Positions 16,727 to 25,662 of a stretch of 64,000 nt of DNA are shown here, piece by piece. A model generated the notes under the pieces. It was not told where the DNA came from. It searched no databases and was given only the letters and a program-made list of their open reading frames with translations. The DNA comes from Nitrosomonadales bacterium (GTDB lineage: Bacteria; Pseudomonadota; Gammaproteobacteria; Burkholderiales; Gallionellaceae), in contig JAHFQZ010000002.1 in the NCBI GenBank assembly GCA_023259055.1, positions 434,001 to 498,000 on the forward strand, given 5' to 3'. The translations under genes were made by a program, and so were the position numbers. Within the stretch, counting starts at the first letter, position 1, and every line of letters starts with the position of its first letter.

Positions 16727-18844
16727 TTAGCTTGGCGCGTTCTTTACCCGAATGATTCGCTCTACTTCCGTTATCTTGCGCAGATTGCGTATTACATTGG
16801 CGAGGTGCAGGCGGTTATTTACTTCAAGCGTGAAATGCAGGCCGGAGTAATCGCCTTCATGGGTAAAATTGATATTTTCGATGTTGGCTTCCGCCTCAGC
16901 AATCGCGGCAGCAACTTTTGCCAATACGCCGCGCCGGTTAGCAACCAGCAGTTTGATGCTGACATCAAAGGGGCGGTTGATATCCTTGTCCCAAACCACA
17001 TCCAGCCATTGTTCCGCACCACTGCGCCCTTTGCGCAAAGTTGGACAGTCGTGGGTATGTACTATCAGCCCCTGCCCGCTTTTAATCACCCCAATGATCG
17101 GATCGCCAGGAATTGGGCGGCAACACTGGGCGAACTGAACTGCCATGCCTTCAGTACCTTGAATCGTGACCACAGCGTTGCTTGCTGCGTCTCCGGGTGC
17201 TGCATCGCCGATGCGTGCCAGTTGCCGTGCTACCACCATGTTGAGGCGTCGTCCCAAACCGATGTCGGCAAGAATATCCTGGCGTGTTTTTACGCCGGTG
17301 TCTTTGAGTAACCTGTTCCAGTGCGCTTCATCCATATCTTGCGGTTTAACACCCAGGGCGTTCAATGCCTGGTTGAGCATGCGTTCCCCGAGTTGCGCGG
17401 ATTCGCCGGACTGCATGGTTTTAAGGAAATGACGGATGTTGCTGCGCGCCTTGCTGGTTGTTACATAGCTTAGCCAGGCTGGATTGGGTTTGGCATTTGG
17501 CGCGGTTATGACTTCCACGCGGTCACCATTTCTGAGTTCGGTTCGTAACGGAACCAGTTCATGATTAACCTTGACTGCAATGCAGCGATTACCGATGTCG
17601 GTGTGTACACTGTAAGCAAAATCCACCGCAGTAGCGCCTCGCGGAAGCGAAAGTATCTTGCCCTTAGGGGTGAACACATAAACTTCATCGGGGAAAAGAT
17701 CCACTTTGAGGTGCTCAAGAAATTCCGAAGAATCGCTGCTCTGGCTCAGGCTTTCCAATAACTCCTGTAACCATTGGTGAGTTTTCTTGTGCAGGTCGTT
17801 GATTGAATCATGACCGGTCTTGTATAACCAATGCGAAGCGACACCCGCCTCGGCGATTTTGTGCATATCATGGGTTCGAATCTGGATTTCTATGGGTGTG
17901 CCGAAAGGTCCGAATAACGTGGTGTGCAATGATTGGTACCCGTTCATTTTGGGAATGGCGATGTAATCCTTGAATTTACCCGGAATCGGTTTGTATAGGC
18001 CATGCAGCACTCCTAACGCCACGTAGCAGGAAGCAAAATCATTTACGAGTACGCGAAAGCCATAGATATCCAATACTTCGGCAAAGGCGAGCGACTTGCT
18101 CTGCATTTTCTGGTAGATGCTGTATATATCCTTTTCCCTGCCTGTTACGTCAGCTTGAATATTGAATTCGGCAAGTTTTTGCCGAATTGCATCAAGTATT
18201 TTGCTGACGACTTCGCGACGATTGCCACGAGCCACTTTGAGCGCCTTGGACAACACAGAGTAGCGATTTGGATGCAGGTGTTTAAAGCTTAAATCTTGCA
18301 GCTCGTGGCGGATGTCATTCAGGCCGAGACGATTGGCAATAGGTGCATAGATTTCCATGGTCTCGCGGGCGATACGCTCACGCTTGTCAGGCGTCATGGA
18401 CTCTAGCGTGCGCATGTTGTGCAGGCGGTCGGCCAGCTTGATGAGAATGACACGCACATCGCGTGCCATTGCCAGAAGCATTTTGCGGAAATTTTCCGCC
18501 TGTGCATCTTCGCGGGTTTCAAACTGGATCCTGTCCAGCTTGCTCAGCCCATCGACCAATTCTGCAACCGGTTTGCCGAACTTCTCGGCGACCTGCTCGG
18601 AGGTGACGTCGGTGTCCTCCACCACATCATGCAGCAGCGCGGCGATAATGGCTTGCGCATCGATGTGCAGCGGGGTTAATACGCGCGCTACGGCAATCGG
18701 GTGGGAAACGTATGGGTCACCAGACTGGCGCATCTGGCCTTGATGTGCGGCTCGGCTGAATTCAATCGCCACGCGGACGTGATCGATATCCTTCGGTTTA
18801 AGATAGGTAGAAAGTTCCTCGATCAGCAGATCTGCGTCGGCCAT
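16727..18844 (-). CDS. spoT: Bifunctional (p)ppGpp synthetase/hydrolase
   Basis: A 705-residue RelA/SpoT homologue. The N-terminal HD hydrolase domain is intact (His72-Asp73 in LLHDVVEDTDV), so it can degrade (p)ppGpp. The synthetase domain includes GFRVLVND and EIQIRTHDMHKIAEAGVASHW. A TGS domain begins at VYVFTPKGKILSLPRGATAV, and an ACT domain is C-terminal. Presence of the hydrolase motif favours the bifunctional SpoT/Rel type over monofunctional RelA. It follows rpoZ and gmk in the same orientation, the classic gmk-rpoZ-spoT order. Confidence 0.96.
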   Translation of the reverse strand: MADADLLIEELSTYLKPKDIDHVRVAIEFSRAAHQGQMRQSGDPYVSHPIAVARVLTPLHIDAQAIIAALLHDVVEDTDVTSEQVAEKFGKPVAELVDGLSKLDRIQFETREDAQAENFRKMLLAMARDVRVILIKLADRLHNMRTLESMTPDKRERIARETMEIYAPIANRLGLNDIRHELQDLSFKHLHPNRYSVLSKALKVARGNRREVVSKILDAIRQKLAEFNIQADVTGREKDIYSIYQKMQSKSLAFAEVLDIYGFRVLVNDFASCYVALGVLHGLYKPIPGKFKDYIAIPKMNGYQSLHTTLFGPFGTPIEIQIRTHDMHKIAEAGVASHWLYKTGHDSINDLHKKTHQWLQELLESLSQSSDSSEFLEHLKVDLFPDEVYVFTPKGKILSLPRGATAVDFAYSVHTDIGNRCIAVKVNHELVPLRTELRNGDRVEVITAPNAKPNPAWLSYVTTSKARSNIRHFLKTMQSGESAQLGERMLNQALNALGVKPQDMDEAHWNRLLKDTGVKTRQDILADIGLGRRLNMVVARQLARIGDAAPGDAASNAVVTIQGTEGMAVQFAQCCRPIPGDPIIGVIKSGQGLIVHTHDCPTLRKGRSGAEQWLDVVWDKDINRPFDVSIKLLVANRRGVLAKVAAAIAEAEANIENINFTHEGDYSGLHFTLEVNNRLHLANVIRNLRKITEVERIIRVKNAPS

Positions 18845-18875
18845 TTAAAATCACGTCAATTATGCCTGGTGTGGA

Positions 18876-19082
18876 TTAGGCTTGGCCGCGATTAAGAATT
18901 TCCTTGCCTACCTTGCCTTCGCTGATTTCACGCAGCGCGACAACTGTAGGTTTGTCCTTGGTGTTTTCTACCAGATGGGCCGCTCCATTGGCTAGCTGCC
19001 GCGCGCGATAAGCGGCGACCAGCGTCAGTTCAAAACGATTCGGAATTATTGTGAGACATTCTTCAACGGTAATGCGTGCCAT
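18876..19082 (-). CDS. rpoZ: DNA-directed RNA polymerase omega subunit
   Basis: A 68-residue omega subunit beginning [10 protein letters not shown] and carrying the conserved [18 protein letters not shown] stretch. It assists RNA polymerase assembly and, in proteobacteria, helps form the ppGpp-binding site 1 with beta'. Lies 3 nt after gmk and 31 nt before spoT. Slightly short compared with E. coli omega (91 residues), as is normal in betaproteobacteria. Confidence 0.96.
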   Translation of the reverse strand: MARITVEECLTIIPNRFELTLVAAYRARQLANGAAHLVENTKDKPTVVALREISEGKVGKEILNRGQA

Positions 19083-19085
19083 GAT

Positions 19086-19703
19086 TTACTCCGGGTTCTG
19101 TAATTGGTTGATTAAGGCCTGATGACGGATTAATTGCCTGTCGCGACAAACTCTGGTGGCAAGCACTACAGCATTAAGTTCGCGCAACGCTTCATTCAGA
19201 TTATCGTTGATAATAACATAATCGAACTCTGCGACATGGGCGACATCCTCACGCACCGCTGCCATGCGCTTCGAAATTACCTCATTATTGTCTTTGCCAC
19301 GTCCCTTCAGGCGTTGCTCCAGAGCCTCTCTGGAAGGAGGAAGGATGAAAACGGTGATGCACTCCGGAAACAGGCGCCGAACTTGCGCCGCGCCCTGCCA
19401 GTCTATTTCCAGAAGAATATCGCGCCCCTTGTCGATTTCGCTGCCTAGCCATGTTTGCGAAGTCCCGTAAAGATTGCCATAAACTTCCGCGCTCTCAAGG
19501 AACTCGCCGCGTGCCGTCATGGCAAGAAAAGCTTCGCGGCTGACAAAATGATAATCCTTGCCATCATGCTCCCCCGGACGAGGTTTGCGCGTGGTGTAGG
19601 AAACCGATAAATCGATCTGCGGATTGATGTTGAGCAGGGCGTGAACCAAGCTGGTTTTGCCTGCCCCTGAAGGCGCGCTGACAATAAAAAGGTTTCCCTG
19701 CAT
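19086..19703 (-). CDS. gmk: Guanylate kinase
   Basis: A 205-residue enzyme that phosphorylates GMP to GDP. The P-loop is SAPSGAGKTSL near the N-terminus; the GMP-binding block SYTTRKPRPGEHDGKDYHFV and the EVYGNLYGTS stretch are intact. Its gene lies 3 nt downstream of yicC and 3 nt upstream of rpoZ, a tight operon. Confidence 0.97.
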   Translation of the reverse strand: MQGNLFIVSAPSGAGKTSLVHALLNINPQIDLSVSYTTRKPRPGEHDGKDYHFVSREAFLAMTARGEFLESAEVYGNLYGTSQTWLGSEIDKGRDILLEIDWQGAAQVRRLFPECITVFILPPSREALEQRLKGRGKDNNEVISKRMAAVREDVAHVAEFDYVIINDNLNEALRELNAVVLATRVCRDRQLIRHQALINQLQNPE

Positions 19704-19706
19704 GGG

Positions 19707-20600
19707 TTACTCCAGATTTTGAATTTGTTCGCGCATCTGCTCGATGAGGATCTTCATCTCCATTGCGCTGCGCGACACTTCCGCATCCACCGATTTGGAG
19801 CCGAGTGTGTTGGCTTCACGGTTCAGTTCCTGCATTAAAAAGTCCAGGCGCTTGCCAACGGCTCCGCCCTGCGTGAGGATGCGGCGCATTTCAGTGAGAT
19901 GGCTGGCCAACCGCGACAGTTCCTCATCCACGTCAATCTTGCCGGCGAACAGCGTGATTTCCTGTCGGATGCGCTCGTCGCTGATACCCAGTGTCCCGGC
20001 ATCCTGTACCGGGGCATTCTGCATCGCCTCGCGCAGTCGGGTAATCAGCTTTTGCTCGTAAGCGGCGATCGCGGCGGGAACATGCGGCATTACGCCGCTA
20101 CGTAGCGCCTCGATTTTGTCCACACGCTGCAGCAGAAAATCCTTGAGTTTCTCGCCTTCCCGCGCGCGTGAAGCGGAAAACTCCTGTAATGCAGTTTGCA
20201 TCAAATTGAGCAGGGCGGCGCGCAATTCATCCGCCGAAGCACTTGGTGTTTCCAGTACACCGTTCCATCGCAGCACATCGGCAACGCTTAATGATCGCGC
20301 ATCCGGCATGGCATCCTGCACATGCCTGTTCCACGCGGCGAGCTGTTGCAGCAGGTCTTGATTCAGCGAGGCACCGCTTTGTGCGCTACGTGCCGCATAG
20401 TTGATGCGGCACTCCACCTTGCCGCGCTGCAGTTGTGTAGTAATCGCTTCACGTAGCCCGTTTTCAAAACTGCGCAACTCATCCGGCATGCGAAGCTGGA
20501 TATCGAGATAGCGATGGTTGACGGCGCGCAGCTCCAGCGTTAGCGAACCGCTGTCGAGTTCCGCGCTTGCGGTGGCGTAACCGGTCATACTGAGAATCAT
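19707..20600 (-). CDS. yicC: YicC-family endoribonuclease/stress protein
   Basis: A 297-residue YicC homologue with the family's N-terminus MILSMTGYA, the central AVNHRYLDIQLRMPDE block and the C-terminal DFLMQELNREANTLGSK signature. YicC proteins are reported to be endoribonucleases. I use the ATG at 20600, preceded by GGAAG 8 nt upstream; a TTG at 20615 would add five residues. First gene of the yicC-gmk-rpoZ-spoT operon, divergent from the PP2C gene. Confidence 0.93.
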   Translation of the reverse strand: MILSMTGYATASAELDSGSLTLELRAVNHRYLDIQLRMPDELRSFENGLREAITTQLQRGKVECRINYAARSAQSGASLNQDLLQQLAAWNRHVQDAMPDARSLSVADVLRWNGVLETPSASADELRAALLNLMQTALQEFSASRAREGEKLKDFLLQRVDKIEALRSGVMPHVPAAIAAYEQKLITRLREAMQNAPVQDAGTLGISDERIRQEITLFAGKIDVDEELSRLASHLTEMRRILTQGGAVGKRLDFLMQELNREANTLGSKSVDAEVSRSAMEMKILIEQMREQIQNLE

Positions 20601-20679
20601 GTCAAGGGCTTCCAAAAAAGACTGTGCTGAATTGAGCCATTATATTACGATTGCACCCTGTGAAATTTTCTAATCTCCT

Positions 20680-21474
20680 ATGAACTTCTCGATACACCAA
20701 GCTAGCCATATCGGAAATCGCAAATACAATCAGGACCGTGTTGCATATGCCTACAGTAACGAAGCGCTGCTATTGGTATTGGCCGACGGCATGGGCGGGC
20801 ATTTGCATGGCGAGCTGGCTGCGAGCCTGACTATCGAGACATTTGTCGAAACATTTGGTCGGCTTGCGCATTCGCATATTGCCGATCCGGATGGGTTCAT
20901 CTCTAACACCATGCGCCATGCCCACGAGCGTATCATGAAGCTTCCGCACGACAGGGATATGGGCGGTTTCCCCGGGACAACCTGCGTTGCGGTATTGGTG
21001 CAGGATGACATGATGTATTGGGGGCATGCCGGAGACTCTCGCCTTTACTTGCTTCGCGATGGCGCGGTCATGGTCAGGTCGCGCGATCACTCGATAGTTC
21101 AGCACTGGTTTGAGCAGGGCATGATTTCAGCAGAACAGGCGCGCAGTCACCCGCAGCGCAATCAGATCACCCATTGCCTCGGCGGTATCGGGGAAGACTT
21201 CCGGATGGAGCTCGGCAAACCTGTCGCGATGCAACCCGGTGATGTTTTGTTGCTAGGCAGCGATGGCCTGTGGGGGCCGTTCAGCGATCAGGAGATTGTA
21301 GAGTCTTTTATCTCGCGTCCAGTATCGGAAGTGCTGGATGGGTTGATCGAGCGCGCACTGAAGCGCGGAACCGGGCATTCCGATAACGTCACCGGGGTTG
21401 CGGTGCGTTGGGGCGGTGGTGAAACTGCCCACAATACCGCCGAACCGGTTAGTCATGTGCTTGATATCGCTTAG
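20680..21474 (+). CDS. PP2C-family Ser/Thr protein phosphatase
   Basis: A 264-residue metal-dependent phosphatase. Motifs: NQDRV near residue 17, the metal-binding ADGMGGHLHGELA, GTTCVAVLV, GHAGDSRLYLLRDG, LLGSDGLWGP and a C-terminal SDNVTGVAVRW. All Asp residues that bind the two metals appear present, so it should be active. Genes of this type lie between yicC and rph in many betaproteobacteria, often near a Ser/Thr kinase; the only Hanks-type kinase seen here is 40 kb away at 61736-63691. Confidence 0.92.
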   Translation: MNFSIHQASHIGNRKYNQDRVAYAYSNEALLLVLADGMGGHLHGELAASLTIETFVETFGRLAHSHIADPDGFISNTMRHAHERIMKLPHDRDMGGFPGTTCVAVLVQDDMMYWGHAGDSRLYLLRDGAVMVRSRDHSIVQHWFEQGMISAEQARSHPQRNQITHCLGGIGEDFRMELGKPVAMQPGDVLLLGSDGLWGPFSDQEIVESFISRPVSEVLDGLIERALKRGTGHSDNVTGVAVRWGGGETAHNTAEPVSHVLDIA

Positions 21475-21532
21475 CTGATCACTTTTCAGTTTTAACCCGT
21501 GTTTACATATTATTTAACATAGAGAAATTATC

Positions 21533-22249
21533 ATGCGCCCCAGTCAGAGATCTCCCAGACAATTGCGTTCAATACGCATCACCCGCCATTACACAAAACA
21601 CGCTGAGGGATCGGTGCTGATCGAGTGCGGCGACACCAAAGTCATCTGCACAGCCACAGTGGATGAAAAAGTGCCGCCGCACAAGAAGGGCAGCGGCGAA
21701 GGGTGGGTGACGGCGGAATACGGCATGCTGCCGCGCTCAACCAACGAGCGCATGGGGCGAGAAGCCGCCAAAGGCAAGCAATCCGGACGCACTCAGGAAA
21801 TTCAGCGGCTGATCGGGCGCAGCCTGCGCGCCGTGGTGGATTTGCAGAAACTGGGAGAGCGCACCATCCTGATCGATTGCGACGTCATTCAAGCCGACGG
21901 CGGTACTCGCACCGCCAGCATTACCGGAGCATTCGTCGCGCTTTATGACGCGGTGAGGGACTTGCTCGGCAAAGGCCTGATAAAAGAATCACCGCTCAAG
22001 GATTTCATTGCAGCAGTTTCCGTCGGCATCTATCAGGGCGTACCGGTGCTCGATCTGGATTATGCCGAAGACTCCGCCTGCGACACCGACATGAACGTGG
22101 TGATGCTTGGCAATGGACACTTTGTCGAAGTGCAAGGCACGGCGGAAGGTCACGCCTTCAGCCCTGCCGAGATGGACGCGATGCTGGCTTTGGCACAAAG
22201 CGGCATTACCGAGTTGATTGCAATACAGCGCAAGACGCTGGAAAGCTGA
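21533..22249 (+). CDS. rph: Ribonuclease PH
   Basis: A 238-residue phosphorolytic 3'-to-5' exoribonuclease that trims tRNA 3' ends. The N-terminus [20 protein letters not shown], the [17 protein letters not shown] strand and the [16 protein letters not shown] and [18 protein letters not shown] blocks are typical and intact. Full length, so not the truncated form known from some E. coli K-12 strains. Confidence 0.97.
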   Translation: MRPSQRSPRQLRSIRITRHYTKHAEGSVLIECGDTKVICTATVDEKVPPHKKGSGEGWVTAEYGMLPRSTNERMGREAAKGKQSGRTQEIQRLIGRSLRAVVDLQKLGERTILIDCDVIQADGGTRTASITGAFVALYDAVRDLLGKGLIKESPLKDFIAAVSVGIYQGVPVLDLDYAEDSACDTDMNVVMLGNGHFVEVQGTAEGHAFSPAEMDAMLALAQSGITELIAIQRKTLES

Positions 22250-22274
22250 ACATTACCGGCATTTCGCTGCAATA

Positions 22275-22306
22275 GTAGCCCGGATGGAGCTTGCGGAATC
22301 CGGGAG
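22275..22306. repeat. REP-type palindrome with 5' GTAG head
   Basis: The unit starts GTAGCCCGGATGGAGC and closes with GGAATCCGGGAG, pairing CCCGGAT with ATCCGGG around a short loop. The 5' GTAG tetranucleotide and the CCCGGAT stem match a REP family that is widespread in proteobacteria. It lies just after the rph stop and may act as a mRNA 3' stabiliser or weak terminator. Confidence 0.6.
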
Positions 22307-22348
22307 GTCATGAGCCGCGAATCAACCCCGCTTTTTAAAAGCGAGCCA

Positions 22349-22524
22349 TCCGCAGATTACGCAGATTTCACAGGTTATTGGATATAGTCGCGCTCCCATT
22401 GGTGTGAATATATCCAATCCGAATTGATGTTTTAAATCTGCGACAATCTGTGTAATCTGATGTAACTACTAGCCTTCGACTTGGCTGATAAAAGACATCA
22501 GCCAAGTCACTGGTTACGCGGACA
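22349..22524. repeat. Composite repeat: CAGATT-type inverted repeat carrying a nested hairpin unit
   Basis: This fills most of the 311-nt gap between rph and rdgB. Left arm 22349-22373 starts TCCGCAGATTACGCAGATT; right arm 22434-22460 reads AATCTGTGTAATCTG. Before the closing GCGGACA is inserted a roughly 58-nt hairpin (about 22461-22517) whose stem is a perfect GACTTGGCTGAT/ATCAGCCAAGTC with a 7-nt loop. A near-identical composite lies at 55395-55530. No gene seen in the gap. Confidence 0.75.
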
Positions 22525-22560
22525 AAAGATTTTTCGGGTTATTTATTTTATTATAAAACC

Positions 22561-23151
22561 ATGCAAAAACTCGTCATCGCCTCCAACAACCCCGGCAAGC
22601 TGCGCGAATTCCAGTTCCTGTTGAAGCCGTTCGGCATCGAGGTGTTGACGCAGGCGCAACTCGGGATCGAAGAAGCCGAAGAACCGCACATCACCTTCAT
22701 CGAGAACGCCCTCGCCAAGGCGCGCCATGTCAGCCGCCTGAGCGGCCTGCCCGCGCTGGCGGACGATTCAGGCATCTGCGTTAAAGCACTTGGCGGCATA
22801 CCCGGAGTGTTCTCTGCGCGCTATGCCGGAAATGATCCAAAGTCCGATCGTCGCAACAACGAAAAACTGCTGCAAGTCATGAGCGGTGTAACGGATCGCA
22901 GCGCACATTACTACTGCGTGCTGGTGCTGCTGCACCACGCCGACGACCCGCAGCCGCTGATCGCCGAAGGCGAATGGCATGGCGAGATCGCCCATGAAGA
23001 GCGGGGCGACGGAGGGTTCGGCTACGATCCGCTGTTCTGGCTGCCGGAACTTGGCAAGATGAGCGCGGAACTGTCGCGTGACGAGAAACACGCAATCAGT
23101 CATCGCGGCAAGGCGCTAAGGGTGTTGCTGGAAAAGTTGAAAGTGATGTAG
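22561..23151 (+). CDS. rdgB: XTP/dITP pyrophosphatase (RdgB/HAM1 family)
   Basis: A 196-residue house-cleaning nucleotide pyrophosphatase that removes ITP, dITP and XTP. Family motifs are intact: VIASNNPGKLREF at the N-terminus, FIENALAKARH, LALADDSGICV-type block (PALADDSGICVKALGG), GVFSARYAG and GGFGYDPLFWLPELGK. Gene order rph-rdgB-hemW is conserved in betaproteobacteria. Confidence 0.97.
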   Translation: MQKLVIASNNPGKLREFQFLLKPFGIEVLTQAQLGIEEAEEPHITFIENALAKARHVSRLSGLPALADDSGICVKALGGIPGVFSARYAGNDPKSDRRNNEKLLQVMSGVTDRSAHYYCVLVLLHHADDPQPLIAEGEWHGEIAHEERGDGGFGYDPLFWLPELGKMSAELSRDEKHAISHRGKALRVLLEKLKVM

Positions 23152-23226
23152 CTTGTATGTAACGCCCTTAAGTTAACGCGGCACCTGCATTTGAAAGTGG
23201 CTCCTGCATCCACGGAGGGAATCCAG

Positions 23227-23820
23227 ATGAACGCATCAGCAGCCAGCCGCCTTTGCCTGATGATTTTTTTGCTGCTATCCAGCCTGCCGGTTTTTGCGCA
23301 AGCGAATGTGAAGCCGGTTGTGAGTGTTGAGCGAAAAGATTCACTTTTCAAGGTCTATGCTTCAATCGTTCTGCCGGTAACGCCCTGCATCGCTTATCGT
23401 TTATTGACGGACTATAAAAGCCTGCCTGGCTACATTCCGGGGATGCTGCAGATTCGATCTAAACGAATTTCCGATAACCGCGTCAATGTCTGGCAGGAGG
23501 GTGAGGTGGAAGTGTTATTTTTCCACGTCAAGCTGGTGGCATCGCTGGAAATGGAAGAAATTCCCGACCGAAGAATTATCTTCAAACAAAGCGAAGGCGA
23601 CCTGGAATCCTATAGCGGAGAATGGAATTTATTGAAAACGCTGGAAGGAACAATAGTCAGCTATAACGCGGCAATTACATTAAAACCGGAACAATTCATC
23701 CCTGCGTTCCTTGCCAAATCGGTGCTTGAGAATGAGGTGGAAAAACGGTTCGAAGCTATCGCAAAAGAATCGGCAAAAAGGAAAAACAAAGTCGTGCCAG
23801 AATGTGTCTCAAACGAATAG
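23227..23820 (+). CDS. Exported SRPBCC-fold protein (polyketide cyclase/dehydrase-like)
   Basis: A 197-residue protein with a clear signal peptide (FLLLSSLPVFAQA) followed by an SRPBCC-type START-like domain: ASIVLPVTPCIAYRLLTDYKSLPGYIPG is the typical first helix-loop. I use the ATG at 23227, which has GGAGGGA 6 nt upstream, instead of an upstream frame start at 23191. A periplasmic ligand-binding role is likely; the ligand is unknown. Ends by overlapping the upstream part of the longest hemW frame. Confidence 0.78.
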   Translation: MNASAASRLCLMIFLLLSSLPVFAQANVKPVVSVERKDSLFKVYASIVLPVTPCIAYRLLTDYKSLPGYIPGMLQIRSKRISDNRVNVWQEGEVEVLFFHVKLVASLEMEEIPDRRIIFKQSEGDLESYSGEWNLLKTLEGTIVSYNAAITLKPEQFIPAFLAKSVLENEVEKRFEAIAKESAKRKNKVVPECVSNE

Positions 23821-23852
23821 AGCCTGTTGCGCTACGCAACATACCAGACGCC

Positions 23853-25067
23853 ATGACCACCCGCCCCATCATCTTTGATTCGCAAGCAATAAATTTCCAG
23901 GCCTTGCCGCCGTTGTCGTTGTACATCCACATTCCGTGGTGTGTACGCAAATGCCCGTATTGCGACTTTAATTCTCACGAGGTGCGCGGTGCATTTCCTG
24001 AAAAAGAATATGTCGCGGCGTTGATCCGTGACTTGGAGCTGTCCCTGCCGTTGATCTGGGGACGCAAGGTTTATACGGTGTTTTTCGGCGGCGGTACGCC
24101 CAGCATGTTGAGCGGCGAGAGTGTCGCTGAGATTCTGCGCAGCGTGCACATGCTGCTGCCGCTCGATCTCCGCGCAGAGATCACGCTGGAGGCCAACCCC
24201 GGCACTGTAGAAGCCGAGCGCTTTGCGGTTTATCGCGATGCGGGTGTGAATCGTTTGTCACTGGGCATCCAGAGTTTCAACGACGTGCACCTGCAAGCGC
24301 TGGGGCGCATCCACACGGCCGATGAAGCCAGGCATGCGATTGAGGTTGCGCAGCGGCATTTCGACAACATCAATCTCGACCTGATGTACGCGTTGCCCGG
24401 TAGAAATCAGGATCCAACTCTTGGACAAACGCCGGAGCAAGCTTTGCAGGATGTACAAACCGCGCTGTCGTTCGCGCCGCAACATCTGTCTTGCTATCAC
24501 CTGACGCTGGAGCCGAACACGCTGTTCCATCGCAATCCTCCTCCATTGCCGGACGATGATGTTAGCAGCGATATGCAGCAGGGCATTGAGGAATTGCTGG
24601 CGGCGCATGGTTACCAGCACTACGAGACTTCCGCTTTCGCGCAGCCGAAAAGACAATCGCGCCACAATCTCAACTACTGGCAGTTCGGCGATTACCTGGG
24701 CATCGGCGCGGGCGCGCACAGCAAGCTGAGTTTTCACGACAAGGTGATACGCCAGGCGCGCTACAAGCAGCCGCAGTCCTATCTGCAGCAAGTAGCGCAA
24801 GACGCGCCGATTCAAACCGAACATGAGGTTGCTCGCGATGAGCTGGCGTTCGAGTTCATGATGAATGCGCTGCGTCTGAACGAAGGCTTCGATAGCGCGT
24901 TGTTCAGCGAACGCACCAGCCTGCCGTTGCTCAGTATCCGGCGTGAACTGGAGGAGGCAGAGCGGCGCGGGTTATTGTTCAGGGATCATCAGCGTATCGC
25001 CCCGACGCTGCTCGGGCAACGGTTTCTCAACGATCTGCTGGAGATATTTCTAAGGGAGAGCACATAG
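23853..25067 (+). CDS. hemW: Radical SAM heme chaperone HemW
   Basis: A 404-residue radical SAM protein. The cluster motif CxxxCxxC is Cys30, Cys34, Cys37 in WCVRKCPYCDF; FFGGGTPS and LGIQSFND are intact. The C-terminal HNxxYW motif (HNLNYW) that marks HemW, and not coproporphyrinogen oxidase HemN, is present. HemW inserts heme into respiratory proteins. I prefer the ATG at 23853; the longest frame begins at 23802 and would overlap the upstream gene. Confidence 0.93.
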   Translation: MTTRPIIFDSQAINFQALPPLSLYIHIPWCVRKCPYCDFNSHEVRGAFPEKEYVAALIRDLELSLPLIWGRKVYTVFFGGGTPSMLSGESVAEILRSVHMLLPLDLRAEITLEANPGTVEAERFAVYRDAGVNRLSLGIQSFNDVHLQALGRIHTADEARHAIEVAQRHFDNINLDLMYALPGRNQDPTLGQTPEQALQDVQTALSFAPQHLSCYHLTLEPNTLFHRNPPPLPDDDVSSDMQQGIEELLAAHGYQHYETSAFAQPKRQSRHNLNYWQFGDYLGIGAGAHSKLSFHDKVIRQARYKQPQSYLQQVAQDAPIQTEHEVARDELAFEFMMNALRLNEGFDSALFSERTSLPLLSIRRELEEAERRGLLFRDHQRIAPTLLGQRFLNDLLEIFLREST

Positions 25068-25088
25068 GGGCGCGGCGCGCTGTGCCCC

Positions 25089-25562
25089 CTACGAATTGAT
25101 CTGTGCCCCATCGAACCCGCATTGCCGCCACGCTTCAAACACCGTCACCGCCACCGTATTGGATAAATTCAGGCTGCGGTTGTCGGGTAGCATCGGCAGT
25201 CGCACGCGTTGTCCTGCGCCGAATCGGGCCAGCACTTCCGCGGGCAAGCCGCGACTCTCAGGACCGAACAGGAACGCGTCCCCTGCTTGATAGCGCACTT
25301 GATGGAAGGCTTGCGAGCCCTTGGTAGTGAGCGCGAACACGCGCGCAAGTTCGAATGCAGCCAAACAGTCATCCAATGTTTCGTGCACTTTTAATGTCGC
25401 GAATTCGTGATAATCCAGCCCTGCGCGGACGAGCTGTTTGTCTTCCAGCGTGAAGCCGAGCGGCTTGACCAAATGTAACTGGCAGCCTGTATTAGCGCAC
25501 AGGCGGATGATGTTGCCGGTGTTTGGCGGAATCTCGGGCTGGAACAGAATCACATGGAACAT
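25089..25562 (-). CDS. trmL: tRNA (cytidine/uridine-34-2'-O)-methyltransferase
   Basis: A 157-residue SPOUT-class methyltransferase. The N-terminus MFHVILFQPEIPPNTGNIIR and the C-terminal knot LFGPESRGLP plus LPMLPDNRSLNLSNTVAVTV are characteristic of TrmL, which modifies the wobble base of certain leucine tRNAs. It converges on hemW and is divergent from the mshE-like gene that follows. Confidence 0.95.
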   Translation of the reverse strand: MFHVILFQPEIPPNTGNIIRLCANTGCQLHLVKPLGFTLEDKQLVRAGLDYHEFATLKVHETLDDCLAAFELARVFALTTKGSQAFHQVRYQAGDAFLFGPESRGLPAEVLARFGAGQRVRLPMLPDNRSLNLSNTVAVTVFEAWRQCGFDGAQINS

Positions 25563-25582
25563 AAGAAATGCTTGGTAAGTCC

Positions 25583-25611
25583 TTGTCAGTATCGGTAAAA
25601 ACGGCTAACTT
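25583..25611 (+). promoter_or_regulatory. Predicted promoter of the degenerate mshE paralogue
   Basis: TTGTCA (25583-25588) and TAACTT (25606-25611) are spaced 17 nt. The same pair with the same spacing, in a closely similar 31-nt context, lies upstream of the second mshE at 27555-27583, so the promoter was duplicated along with the gene and preserved. Confidence 0.5.
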
Positions 25612-25662
25612 ACCCGATCTGTAATTGGTTAATGTGCAAAAAATACTCCGGGGGGAGAAATT